Positions 14,329 to 22,768 of a DNA stretch of 44,728 nt are shown here, in pieces. Origin of the DNA: an uncultured Eubacteriales bacterium (GTDB lineage Bacteria; Bacillota; Clostridia; Lachnospirales; Lachnospiraceae); contig ONEC01000006.1 of the NCBI GenBank assembly GCA_900316715.1, positions 1 through 44,728 on the forward strand, written 5' to 3'. The notes below the pieces were generated by a model that saw nothing but the letters and a program-made list of their open reading frames with translations, was not told the DNA's origin and ran no database searches. The translations under genes and the position numbers were made by a program. How positions within the stretch are numbered: position 1 is the first letter of the stretch; every line of letters starts with the position of its first letter.

Positions 14329-15736
14329 CGTCTGATTCCATCTTCCATTCGGTATAGATCCGTGTTCCCTTACCTAATTCACTCTCAACTCTGATATCTG
14401 CTTCATGCTTGTTAAGTATTATCGAAACCAGTGACATTCCAAGGCCTGCACCGCCTTCCTTTCTGGTTCTCGACTTATCTGCCATAAAGAATTCATCGAA
14501 GAGTCTTTTCTTAGTCTCTTCGTCCATTCCGATTCCGCTGTCCTCAACAAGGAATTCGTATTTCCCGTCCGGCTTTACACGGCCTGTAAAGTTTACAACT
14601 GCGCCTTCATCCGAAGCCTTCCTTGCATTATCCAGAAGGTTTATAAAGACGGTCTTTATAAGCTCTATATCACCGTATACAGTTCCTTCTTCAAAGTCGG
14701 TATTAAGACTTACATTTTTTCTATCCATGATAGGCTTCATGTGAAGCACTATCTGATGACCCAGGTCTTCTGCATCAATCTCTTCCATGAAGATATCATT
14801 GCCCTTCAGATATATCAGATCAAAAAGCTTCTGGGACATATTCTCCAGTCTTCTTCCCTCGGTATAGATATAGTCCAGCGACATATCCTTCTCTTCCTCG
14901 GAAAGATCCAGATGCCTTACAGAATCTGCATAACCGATGATGGTTGTCATCGGAGTTTTCATCTCATGGGTAAAGTCAGCAACAAACTGATCACGGCGCT
15001 TAACCATATCCTTCAGTTCTTCCACGTGATCTTCCACGGAACCTGCCATGGCATTGAAGTTGCCGGCCAGCTCGCCTACTTCATCATCTGACTTCACATC
15101 TGCACGTACTGTATAATCTCCACCGGATATCTGAGTGGTGATCTTATTCAGTTTTTCAAGCGGTCTTGTAAGGAGATATGTAATGACATACATGATAAGT
15201 GCCGACAGAAGAAGCACTGCCACAGAAATGGTTTTAAGGAACTTCAGATTGTCACTGAGCTGGGTATAAACACCGGTTATGTCCTTACGTGTAATGATAT
15301 ATAAATTTGCTTTATTGATGTATCCCGGAGAGCTTATATAAACATAGTACTCTTTACCGTTATCATGATAAATGTACCGCTTACTGCCAACATCGGTAAG
15401 TTCTGCCGGAATGTCTGCTTCATTTCCGTCTCCGGAATATACTACTTCATCTTCTATTTTTATATAAAGTGTACTTCCTGAAAGAAGCATACCTGTATCT
15501 ACTCTCTTGGCAATTCTGCTTACATCTTTCTTAAGTGAGTAGTCAGGAGAATTAAGAATCTCAAGGAGCTCATACTCCAGAGATGCCTTAACCATGTTGT
15601 TTTCAGATGCTGCATTTCGAAGCTCTGATTCCAGTGCCTGCTTGTAATTTCTGTACACGAAGAGATACCCGGTACAACCAAGTATTATCGACAGGATTAT
15701 TAAGTTTACAAAAAGCACCTTGTATCTGAACTTCAT
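14309..15736 (-). CDS. Sensor histidine kinase of the exporter operon
   Basis: A membrane histidine kinase of 475 residues. TM1 is at about 8-28, followed by an extracytoplasmic sensor domain of about 135 residues, TM2 at 167-188 and a HAMP domain at about 189-242. The dimerisation/phosphoacceptor motif is FTHEMKTPMTT, with His257. The ATPase domain has the N-box NLLDNARKAS, G1 DSGIGMD and G2 GGAGLGMSLV, all intact. It lies 39 nt after the response regulator gene and overlaps the membrane-anchored protein gene downstream. The sensor domain is large enough to bind a ligand itself, unlike the short-loop BceS type that reads flux from its transporter. Confidence 0.94.
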   Translation of the reverse strand: MKFRYKVLFVNLIILSIILGCTGYLFVYRNYKQALESELRNAASENNMVKASLEYELLEILNSPDYSLKKDVSRIAKRVDTGMLLSGSTLYIKIEDEVVYSGDGNEADIPAELTDVGSKRYIYHDNGKEYYVYISSPGYINKANLYIITRKDITGVYTQLSDNLKFLKTISVAVLLLSALIMYVITYLLTRPLEKLNKITTQISGGDYTVRADVKSDDEVGELAGNFNAMAGSVEDHVEELKDMVKRRDQFVADFTHEMKTPMTTIIGYADSVRHLDLSEEEKDMSLDYIYTEGRRLENMSQKLFDLIYLKGNDIFMEEIDAEDLGHQIVLHMKPIMDRKNVSLNTDFEEGTVYGDIELIKTVFINLLDNARKASDEGAVVNFTGRVKPDGKYEFLVEDSGIGMDEETKKRLFDEFFMADKSRTRKEGGAGLGMSLVSIILNKHEADIRVESELGKGTRIYTEWKMESDDEETED

Positions 15737-15775
15737 ACTTATCCTGCTGCCGGAGGGTCTGATACCCTGCTGCCG

Positions 15776-16432
15776 CTACCTTTCCGTGAGCTTGTAACCC
15801 ATATTATAAACTGTAACCAGATTGCTCTTTAGTCCAACCTTTTTTCTGATTCTCTGTACATGGAGATCAACTGTTCTTGTTTCTGCATCTGAGTCACCGC
15901 CCCAGACCTCTTCATAAATCTTATCTCTGTAAAGAGTTATATTCTTATTCCTGAGGAAGAGAACCAGCATCTCATATTCCTTCGGGGTGAGACGAATCTG
16001 CTCTCCGGCTTTTATTACTTCGTTGCTTTCAGTATTTACCGTAAGATCTCCCAGAGTAAGAATCTTCTCTGTCTTATCATATCTTCTCAGGACGATATTT
16101 ACTCTGGCTATAAGCTCCAGCGGATCAAAGGGCTTTATCATATAGTCCTCCGCTCCTGAAGTAAGACCATGAAGGCGATCATCTATCGTAGCTCTTGCAG
16201 TAATAAAAATAACAGGTATTGAAAGTGGTTTTATATAATCCATAACTTCAAAGCCATCTGCTCCCGGAAGCATGACATCCAGGAGAACCAGGTCGAAATG
16301 CTCCGTATCCACTATATCTATAGCATCAAGGCCGTTATAGACTGCCGTACATTCATAGCCTTCCTTTCGGAGATTGAGCCTTATAAGATCTGATATTGGT
16401 TTTTCATCTTCAACAACAAGTATTTTTATCAT
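15776..16432 (-). CDS. OmpR-family response regulator of the exporter operon
   Basis: A 218-residue regulator with a receiver domain (acidic pair Glu8-Asp9, phosphoacceptor Asp52 in LLDVMLPG, Thr78, Lys100) and a C-terminal winged-helix DNA-binding domain (LTPKEYEMLVLFLRNKN, then RTVDLHVQRIRKKVG and VYNMGYKL). It is followed by its kinase gene. It probably binds the three 10-bp-phased repeats at 26224-26253, at the operon promoter, giving autoregulation. That target is inference. It starts 5 nt after the stop of the lipoprotein gene at 16438. Confidence 0.94.
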   Translation of the reverse strand: MIKILVVEDEKPISDLIRLNLRKEGYECTAVYNGLDAIDIVDTEHFDLVLLDVMLPGADGFEVMDYIKPLSIPVIFITARATIDDRLHGLTSGAEDYMIKPFDPLELIARVNIVLRRYDKTEKILTLGDLTVNTESNEVIKAGEQIRLTPKEYEMLVLFLRNKNITLYRDKIYEEVWGGDSDAETRTVDLHVQRIRKKVGLKSNLVTVYNMGYKLTER

Positions 16433-16437
16433 CGTTA

Positions 16438-18132
16438 TTATTCCTCGTCATCAGTAGTGTTCCATCTGTTCATATGGTCACGTATTATCTGATATCTCTC
16501 CCATCCGCCGTTATCATAAAGCTTATAGCCTTCATTTCCTCTCTTATAACCATCAAAAGGATCACTCAGCTCATCCTGAACCTTTATAAAACTTCCGTCC
16601 ACTGCATTTATTATCATACATGGTCCTGTCGTCATCTGTACACCACCGCCTGCACCTTCTACCATTACATTTCTCGCAGCTGCATCTGTATCGCCCGAAT
16701 TATAGAGTATGTAGGCCGGAACATAAGTGTACTCACCTTTATTTTCTCTGGATCTGAGCGGGAAGTTTATAAGTTTCAGCTGGTTCAATTCAATATTTAC
16801 TGCAGAAAAATCCTTTGGAATATTCCATGCATCCGCATTATCTACGTTATCTATTATAATATCTTTTATGTCATATGTTGTAAGTAATTTTTCTGTCTGC
16901 TCTTCTTTCATGACCTTCATAGGATTGACCAGCTGGCAGCCAAGTACATCACCTTTTTCTGTGACCATTACAGTGATATAGGAATTAATATCCATTATCT
17001 CCAGATCATCTGCATATACATTCAGCTTAAAGAGTTCAGCCTCATAGTTGATATCTCTGTCCTCTATACCATCAAATGTAAACTTTACAGTATAGCCCTT
17101 CTGAATATCATCCGGGCCAACCTTTGAATACTGTGTATAAGGAAGATCTGTTCCATAGGTTATAACCCCATCCACGCCCTTGCGATAAACATATCCGTAT
17201 GACTTATCGTCAGTATATTTATAATCAGTGAAGCCGATTGCTTCGACGAACTTCTCCGCCTCGGATATTATATTTTCAGGAACATCCATAGGACTTGCAT
17301 TTCCTTCTATAGGCATGTAGTCATATGAACAGCCATACATTCCATCGTATAGCTCACCAGGATTTTCTCTGAATATAGTACACTGTCTTCCATTCATATT
17401 CATGCTGTATGGTGCCTGAACATACTGATTCAGATTACAGTTGCCAAAATACATATAGTAGGAAGCACCCTCTATCTCCCCTATATATCCTCCATAGGAG
17501 TAATCATTTTCAACAGTATCAGGTGCTGCATCTCTTTCACTCTGCAGATCAGCTATAACTTTATCCACGTTATTTAACATATTTTCGTAGGCATCCGGTC
17601 CCGGTTCCTCTTCTCCCGGCAGCGCTTCAATTATAAGTCCTGCATTTTCATCAAGATACATAGCTTTAAGAGCTTCATACATAGCTATCTCTGAATCATA
17701 GAGTCTCTTTGTTTTATTTGAATAATCATAAACCTCTACACTATCTCCAAAGACCTGCTTACAGGTACTCTCTATGAAGGCCTGATCATAGTCCCCTGTT
17801 TCTACAGTTATTATGCTTCCGGCAGCACCTGTGTTATCCTTTATTTTTGCCTTGATATTTACTGATTCAAAAGGTCCGTCAGAACATGATAATTTCTCTG
17901 TCCAGTATTCCGGTTCAGCACTGTTTTCGCTTCCCTTATCTGACTGTGACTTATTATCTTTACTATCTTTCTCTTCAGTCTTCTTACCTTCTTCAGCAGA
18001 TGTGCCTTCCGTTGATACTTCCTCATAACCGCTTACAACTTCAGCCTGCTTCTCACATCCTGTGGTGCTCCCCAGTATCATGCATACAGCAAGTCCTGCT
18101 GCGGCTAATCCTTTATTCTTTTTCACCTTCAT
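16438..18132 (-). CDS. Large lipoprotein, paralogue of the 18161 gene
   Basis: This 564-residue surface lipoprotein has a signal peptide ending ILGSTTGC, then a charged linker rich in Lys, Glu and Ser (about residues 30-72), and a globular domain. It shares many conserved stretches with the product of 18161: VEVYDYSNK, ENDYSYGGYIGEI, AWNIPKDF against LWNIPYGR, NKGEYTYVPAYILYNS, and INAVDGSFIKVQDEL. The two are tandem duplicates that have diverged. I cannot name a function; the beta-rich look and position inside an exporter operon suggest a substrate-handling or sensing partner. It lies just before the response regulator gene. Confidence 0.88.
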   Translation of the reverse strand: MKVKKNKGLAAAGLAVCMILGSTTGCEKQAEVVSGYEEVSTEGTSAEEGKKTEEKDSKDNKSQSDKGSENSAEPEYWTEKLSCSDGPFESVNIKAKIKDNTGAAGSIITVETGDYDQAFIESTCKQVFGDSVEVYDYSNKTKRLYDSEIAMYEALKAMYLDENAGLIIEALPGEEEPGPDAYENMLNNVDKVIADLQSERDAAPDTVENDYSYGGYIGEIEGASYYMYFGNCNLNQYVQAPYSMNMNGRQCTIFRENPGELYDGMYGCSYDYMPIEGNASPMDVPENIISEAEKFVEAIGFTDYKYTDDKSYGYVYRKGVDGVITYGTDLPYTQYSKVGPDDIQKGYTVKFTFDGIEDRDINYEAELFKLNVYADDLEIMDINSYITVMVTEKGDVLGCQLVNPMKVMKEEQTEKLLTTYDIKDIIIDNVDNADAWNIPKDFSAVNIELNQLKLINFPLRSRENKGEYTYVPAYILYNSGDTDAAARNVMVEGAGGGVQMTTGPCMIINAVDGSFIKVQDELSDPFDGYKRGNEGYKLYDNGGWERYQIIRDHMNRWNTTDDEE

Positions 18133-18160
18133 CTTATGTACCTCTGTTCAGTCTTACCTT

Positions 18161-19909
18161 CTATTCCTCTGTTGAACCTATAGGTCCCACTTTCCCAAGT
18201 CTTGGATTTCTTTCATTCCTTTTCCACTGACCGGCAACATAATTGGTATATCCAACATTTCCGTTATCCCATCCTGCCGGATAATCAGTGAGCTGATCCT
18301 CTACAGTTACCACGCTTCCATCTAATGCATTTATTACGATAAACGGTGAATCTACATCACTCTTGGCAGGAATTATATAGCCTGAGTTTACTTCGTATTC
18401 ATCCATCAGCCTTGAATATATTACATAACAAGGAACGAGGGTATATTCTCCCTTCTCTTTATCTGAGCGGATCGGAAAGCTTACAAGTTTTGCGCTGTCC
18501 AGATTGAAAAGATTAACCTTTCTTCCGTATGGAATATTCCATAATTCCTTATCATCCACGCTTTCTCTTACTATATCCTTAACAGTATCTCTATCTATTA
18601 TGCTCTTCACCGGCTCTGACTTAACCACACTTGCCGGATTGTATATCTGACATCCGAGGACACCATTTGCATTCACATAGACATCCACGAAAGAATCATA
18701 GTCCAGCGTATCACCATCCTCTGAATATACCGGCATCTGAAGATCGTAGTGTTCCAGTCTTTCCATGCCGGAAGAACTTATATCAAATCGATACCTCTTT
18801 CCGTCATTCATCTGCTGCATATATGAAACCATCTTATAACCATTGGCATACATAAAACCGTCATCGATTTTATTGCTCCATATAAGTTCTCCGATTTCAT
18901 CCTCACAAAAACTATAATCATTATATCCCAGTCTGCCCAGAAATTCCTCTGCCTGTTCAAGCATCTTCTCATCATCGGCTGTATCACCGCCAATGTTTTG
19001 AAGCATTGGGCTGGAGCCTATAAGGCTGTTCATCTTAAATGATGCATCTTCTAAAACCAGGTCCAGCTCAGATGGATCAGCCCCTTCTTTTTCCATAATT
19101 TCAGCTATAGAGTGTCCTGCAAAAGCTGACTCCAGATCTCTCCTCATAATAGTCACGACACGGCCATTATACTGAAGTGTATCAATTGAATTTAAGTACT
19201 CATTATAATTTCTGTTTCCAAAGATCATATAGAATTCTTCACCATCTATTTTTCCAAGATATCCGCCATAGGAATAATCGTTTTCAATTTTCTCCGGTGC
19301 CGATTCTCTCTCACTCAGTAAAGCATTATAATCTTCTTCTATGACAGACCTGTCCATCCTTTCAATATTTTCGCTGAGAGACCAGTATCCGTTTGCCATA
19401 AACTCATCCGGTGCATACTGAAATGCCTGATCTATCCCCTTCTCGTCATACATATCATACAGTTCAAGTGCTTCGCTGTAATCTTCTATCACGTCATCAT
19501 ACAATTTCTTAGACTTATTCGAATAATCATAGACCTCAACTTCTCCATTATCGAATACCGTATCACACATTTTCTTGGCAAAGTCCGCATCAAACTTCTC
19601 ATATTCGACCGTTATGACATTCATTTCCTGTGCACTGTAATCTTTAAGAGAAACTGCGGCGTCTATATATTCAAAGCCGTCTCCTGTTCCCTCTATCCTC
19701 TCGTACCATCTTTCAGTCTCTCCGGGTGCACTCTTTTCTTCTGATTTTCCGTTATCTTCAGAACTCTTATCTGCTGCAGTTTCCCCCGATTCTGCAGCAG
19801 TTGACTTCTCTGTATAGCCCTCAACGGTATCTGCCTTTTTCTCGCATCCGCTGCACATCAGCATGCCTGCTGAAAGCACCAGACTGATCATAATTCTTCT
19901 TTTTCTCAT
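18161..19909 (-). CDS. Large lipoprotein, paralogue of the 16438 gene
   Basis: A surface lipoprotein of about 582 residues counted from the ATG at 19909, which has GGAGG 5 nt upstream; an open frame continues to 19963 but starts with an alternative codon inside the permease gene. The lipobox is in LMCSGCEKK, followed by an acidic Ser/Glu linker. The globular part parallels the 16438 product (VEVYDYSNKSKKLYD, ENDYSYGGYLGKI, LWNIPYGR, KGEYTLVPCYVIYSR, INALDGSVVTVEDQLTD). The two lipoproteins probably form a pair at the cell surface working with the exporter. No known enzyme motif is seen. It lies 44 nt after the permease gene. Confidence 0.88.
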   Translation of the reverse strand: MRKRRIMISLVLSAGMLMCSGCEKKADTVEGYTEKSTAAESGETAADKSSEDNGKSEEKSAPGETERWYERIEGTGDGFEYIDAAVSLKDYSAQEMNVITVEYEKFDADFAKKMCDTVFDNGEVEVYDYSNKSKKLYDDVIEDYSEALELYDMYDEKGIDQAFQYAPDEFMANGYWSLSENIERMDRSVIEEDYNALLSERESAPEKIENDYSYGGYLGKIDGEEFYMIFGNRNYNEYLNSIDTLQYNGRVVTIMRRDLESAFAGHSIAEIMEKEGADPSELDLVLEDASFKMNSLIGSSPMLQNIGGDTADDEKMLEQAEEFLGRLGYNDYSFCEDEIGELIWSNKIDDGFMYANGYKMVSYMQQMNDGKRYRFDISSSGMERLEHYDLQMPVYSEDGDTLDYDSFVDVYVNANGVLGCQIYNPASVVKSEPVKSIIDRDTVKDIVRESVDDKELWNIPYGRKVNLFNLDSAKLVSFPIRSDKEKGEYTLVPCYVIYSRLMDEYEVNSGYIIPAKSDVDSPFIVINALDGSVVTVEDQLTDYPAGWDNGNVGYTNYVAGQWKRNERNPRLGKVGPIGSTEE

Positions 19910-19952
19910 CTTAACCTCCACACAATGTCCGCTTTTCCAGACATCTTCCTTA

Positions 19953-22766
19953 CTACTCTTCACCCATCTTAATTGCTTCTGTAATATTAAGTCTCTTTAT
20001 GAATCTGACTATTATAAACATGCAGAGTATTATTACTGCTGCCATCATAATTCCGATCCTTATGAATCCTGAATATGACATATATATCTTTAATGGTATC
20101 GTGTGTTTATCCGGCAGATATACCAGACTTAACAGCTTGATAAAGAATGCTGAGGTAAGCGCACCTACTATCACACTGGATATAAGTGATGTCATGGTGC
20201 TGAACACATGCTCCTTCACCAGCATTCTGTTCACTGACTTCATTCCAAGTCCCATAGCACGATATACACCGAAGTACATCTGTCTTGCATGAATTGATGT
20301 GAGCCAGTAGATCAGGAAGCCTATCATACAGATTACCATGGATACGATAAAACTTATATTGAAAAGTCCGTTGGTGATAAGAAGGACCGCTGAACTGAAT
20401 ACCTTATCTATCTCATCATCCATTCCGATAAGCTTATTGAACTTAATCTCCTGACTGTCAAGATATGCAGCAATATCATCGATTGTCACATCCTCACTCA
20501 TATCTATCCATACTTCCGGAGGAATCTCCCCATAGGCTATGGTAAGCGTTGCTGAATTAACAACCACAAGATATCTTTCCTGCATCATGGTCTTCTCATC
20601 TTCTTCATTGTAGAAATATCTGTTATATCCCGGGAAGGCATCAACTATTCCTACAACCTGAAAGTCAAGGGAATATATTATTCCTGACGTATCATCACTG
20701 AGAGGAGACTCAAGTTTAAGTTCTATGGAATCACCCACTGCAAGATCAAATTTCTCTGCCATATTACTGGAGATTATTACACCATTTGATATCATCGCCA
20801 GCTCATTCAGATCCTTATACCAATGATGATCATTAAGCATTTCATCAAATACAGCGGTCTCTCCGAATTCCTTTGTATCTATTCCCATAAGAAGAACATC
20901 TTTAGCTTTTCCCTTATGAGTTACTGCACTCAGCTTTTCAGTCCTATAAACCTTTGTCATTCGGTCCACAAGACCTTCATCCTTCATCTTTGTGAGTTCG
21001 CTGTAGTCCATTCCTAAAAGCGACCATCCGCCGCCCTTACTCTCAGACTCGGCTACCAGTCTGCAGGCCGGAGAAAGAACCGCTTCTGCACCGATATTAT
21101 TTACCAGTCTTTCTCTCTTATTCCTGTTCACGGTCTTGGCAAGATTGGCGTTATAGATACCCATCGCAATGGTTATGATAAGAAATACCGATATAACCCA
21201 TGACTTTCTTCTTGTTCTTATAACCTCCAGAAATGCCGCCAGCGTTGCCGGCTTCCACTTCTTCTGACCTGCTTTATAAATTGCAGTTATGATAAGTCTT
21301 GAGAGTCTTATCATAAGAAATGCAGCGCCAAAGGTGAACAGTTCCGAATCGATAAGACACATCGGATCCGCAACCTTTCCGGAAAGTATCTCTGCTACCA
21401 TCACGTCCTTCTGTCTGTTGTAGTTGTATAAAAGATAACAGGATACTGCTACAAGTATGATATCGATGTAATACTTTTCTATAAAACTGTTCTTTCCTGT
21501 ACCGGACTTTTTACCACGGTTCGAAAGGATGGTATTCTTTGATGCTTTGATAATAGGTATGATACATATGATCATTGCCACAGGAAATGCAGCTGCCACA
21601 TATAACAGAAGTTCCGGTCTTAAAGTATAGGATGGAGTAGGCTTCCACTTAAAGGATAAAAAGTCTACCGAAGCTGCTCCGGCCTTGCACATGAAGTATC
21701 CAAGCATAACACCCGGAATCACCGCCGCAAGGGTTATGATAAAAGACTGAAGTATATACTGTCTTATGATCGTAAATCTCGATATACCTCTGCTTCGAAG
21801 TACATTAATCTCTCCCTCTTCTGCAACTCTTATTCTGTCTGAGATCATATATATGAATATAAGGATCAGTGCAAAGAGCGGAAACAGAATCGACAAAACC
21901 GTAACCTTTACCTGCTTTGCCGTTTCCATGTAATCGTCCAGGATGCCGTCAAAGTTTGACTTAAACTGCATATCAAGGCTTCCGAACTGTGACAGATAAC
22001 TGTTTGTTGCCTTAATGTTGCTGCTGTCTATGGCTCTGTAGTCAAGCATTTCATATACTTCATAAGAAACACTTTCTACGCCGTATTCTGCAATCATCTT
22101 ATCGAGATATTCTTCTCTCAGAATAAGCATCTCTTTATTCTTTCTCAGCGAATCATACCAATAATAATCACCATTATCACATGGTTCTGCTATACCGATT
22201 ATCCTGAGCTTCGGAGTTTCGCCCTTGTCGTTCTCCATGGCCGTAAGTTCCAGTGTTTCTCCAACACTCAGGTTCTTATCTTCCATTGTATATTTGGACA
22301 TATAGCAGGGAAGAACTCCCGGTTCCTCTTTATAATCCTCATCGATATCGATAAGCTTCAGATTCTTATCCATATCATTAAAGATACCGGTCTGAATAGT
22401 ACCTCTTTCACCTGCCATATCAGGTTCTATTCTTCCTGCAGAGATAGTAATTATCTTTTCTGTACTGAGAACAGGGATTTCAAAATATCTGTTCCACTTC
22501 GATGTGGTTTCATCAATTACGGCATTTACTTCAGCTATACTCTTTGCTTCTTCTGTATAGATTTTACCGGAGGTCTGAATAGTTGCCGGAAATCTCGCTT
22601 CCTCTACTCCCTTTGTTTCAAAATTATAGATGATAACATCATCGAGGGCACCTCTCTCAAACATAGGTATAAGAGAAAACATTGCTATAAGGATAACTAT
22701 TCCGAAGAACAGACATCCATTAAGCAGCTTTTGATTTTTCAGTTTTTTGCTTATAAACTGAAGCAT
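19953..22766 (-). CDS. Large FtsX/MacB-like ABC exporter permease
   Basis: The 937-residue membrane protein has about ten hydrophobic segments: one at residues 16-36, three at about 288-410, more at about 433-545, and three C-terminal ones in the last 140 residues. Two extracytoplasmic domains lie at about 40-285 and 550-790. This is the tandem FtsX arrangement of large MacB/BceB-like permeases, which move lipoproteins, peptides or antibiotics by mechanotransmission rather than through a classical channel. The C-terminal FtsX unit includes RAMGLGMKSVNRMLVKEH; the first unit has RSRGISRFTIIRQYILQS. It starts 2 nt after the adaptor gene stop at 22769. Confidence 0.93.
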   Translation of the reverse strand: MLQFISKKLKNQKLLNGCLFFGIVILIAMFSLIPMFERGALDDVIIYNFETKGVEEARFPATIQTSGKIYTEEAKSIAEVNAVIDETTSKWNRYFEIPVLSTEKIITISAGRIEPDMAGERGTIQTGIFNDMDKNLKLIDIDEDYKEEPGVLPCYMSKYTMEDKNLSVGETLELTAMENDKGETPKLRIIGIAEPCDNGDYYWYDSLRKNKEMLILREEYLDKMIAEYGVESVSYEVYEMLDYRAIDSSNIKATNSYLSQFGSLDMQFKSNFDGILDDYMETAKQVKVTVLSILFPLFALILIFIYMISDRIRVAEEGEINVLRSRGISRFTIIRQYILQSFIITLAAVIPGVMLGYFMCKAGAASVDFLSFKWKPTPSYTLRPELLLYVAAAFPVAMIICIIPIIKASKNTILSNRGKKSGTGKNSFIEKYYIDIILVAVSCYLLYNYNRQKDVMVAEILSGKVADPMCLIDSELFTFGAAFLMIRLSRLIITAIYKAGQKKWKPATLAAFLEVIRTRRKSWVISVFLIITIAMGIYNANLAKTVNRNKRERLVNNIGAEAVLSPACRLVAESESKGGGWSLLGMDYSELTKMKDEGLVDRMTKVYRTEKLSAVTHKGKAKDVLLMGIDTKEFGETAVFDEMLNDHHWYKDLNELAMISNGVIISSNMAEKFDLAVGDSIELKLESPLSDDTSGIIYSLDFQVVGIVDAFPGYNRYFYNEEDEKTMMQERYLVVVNSATLTIAYGEIPPEVWIDMSEDVTIDDIAAYLDSQEIKFNKLIGMDDEIDKVFSSAVLLITNGLFNISFIVSMVICMIGFLIYWLTSIHARQMYFGVYRAMGLGMKSVNRMLVKEHVFSTMTSLISSVIVGALTSAFFIKLLSLVYLPDKHTIPLKIYMSYSGFIRIGIMMAAVIILCMFIIVRFIKRLNITEAIKMGEE

Positions 22767-22768
22767 TA

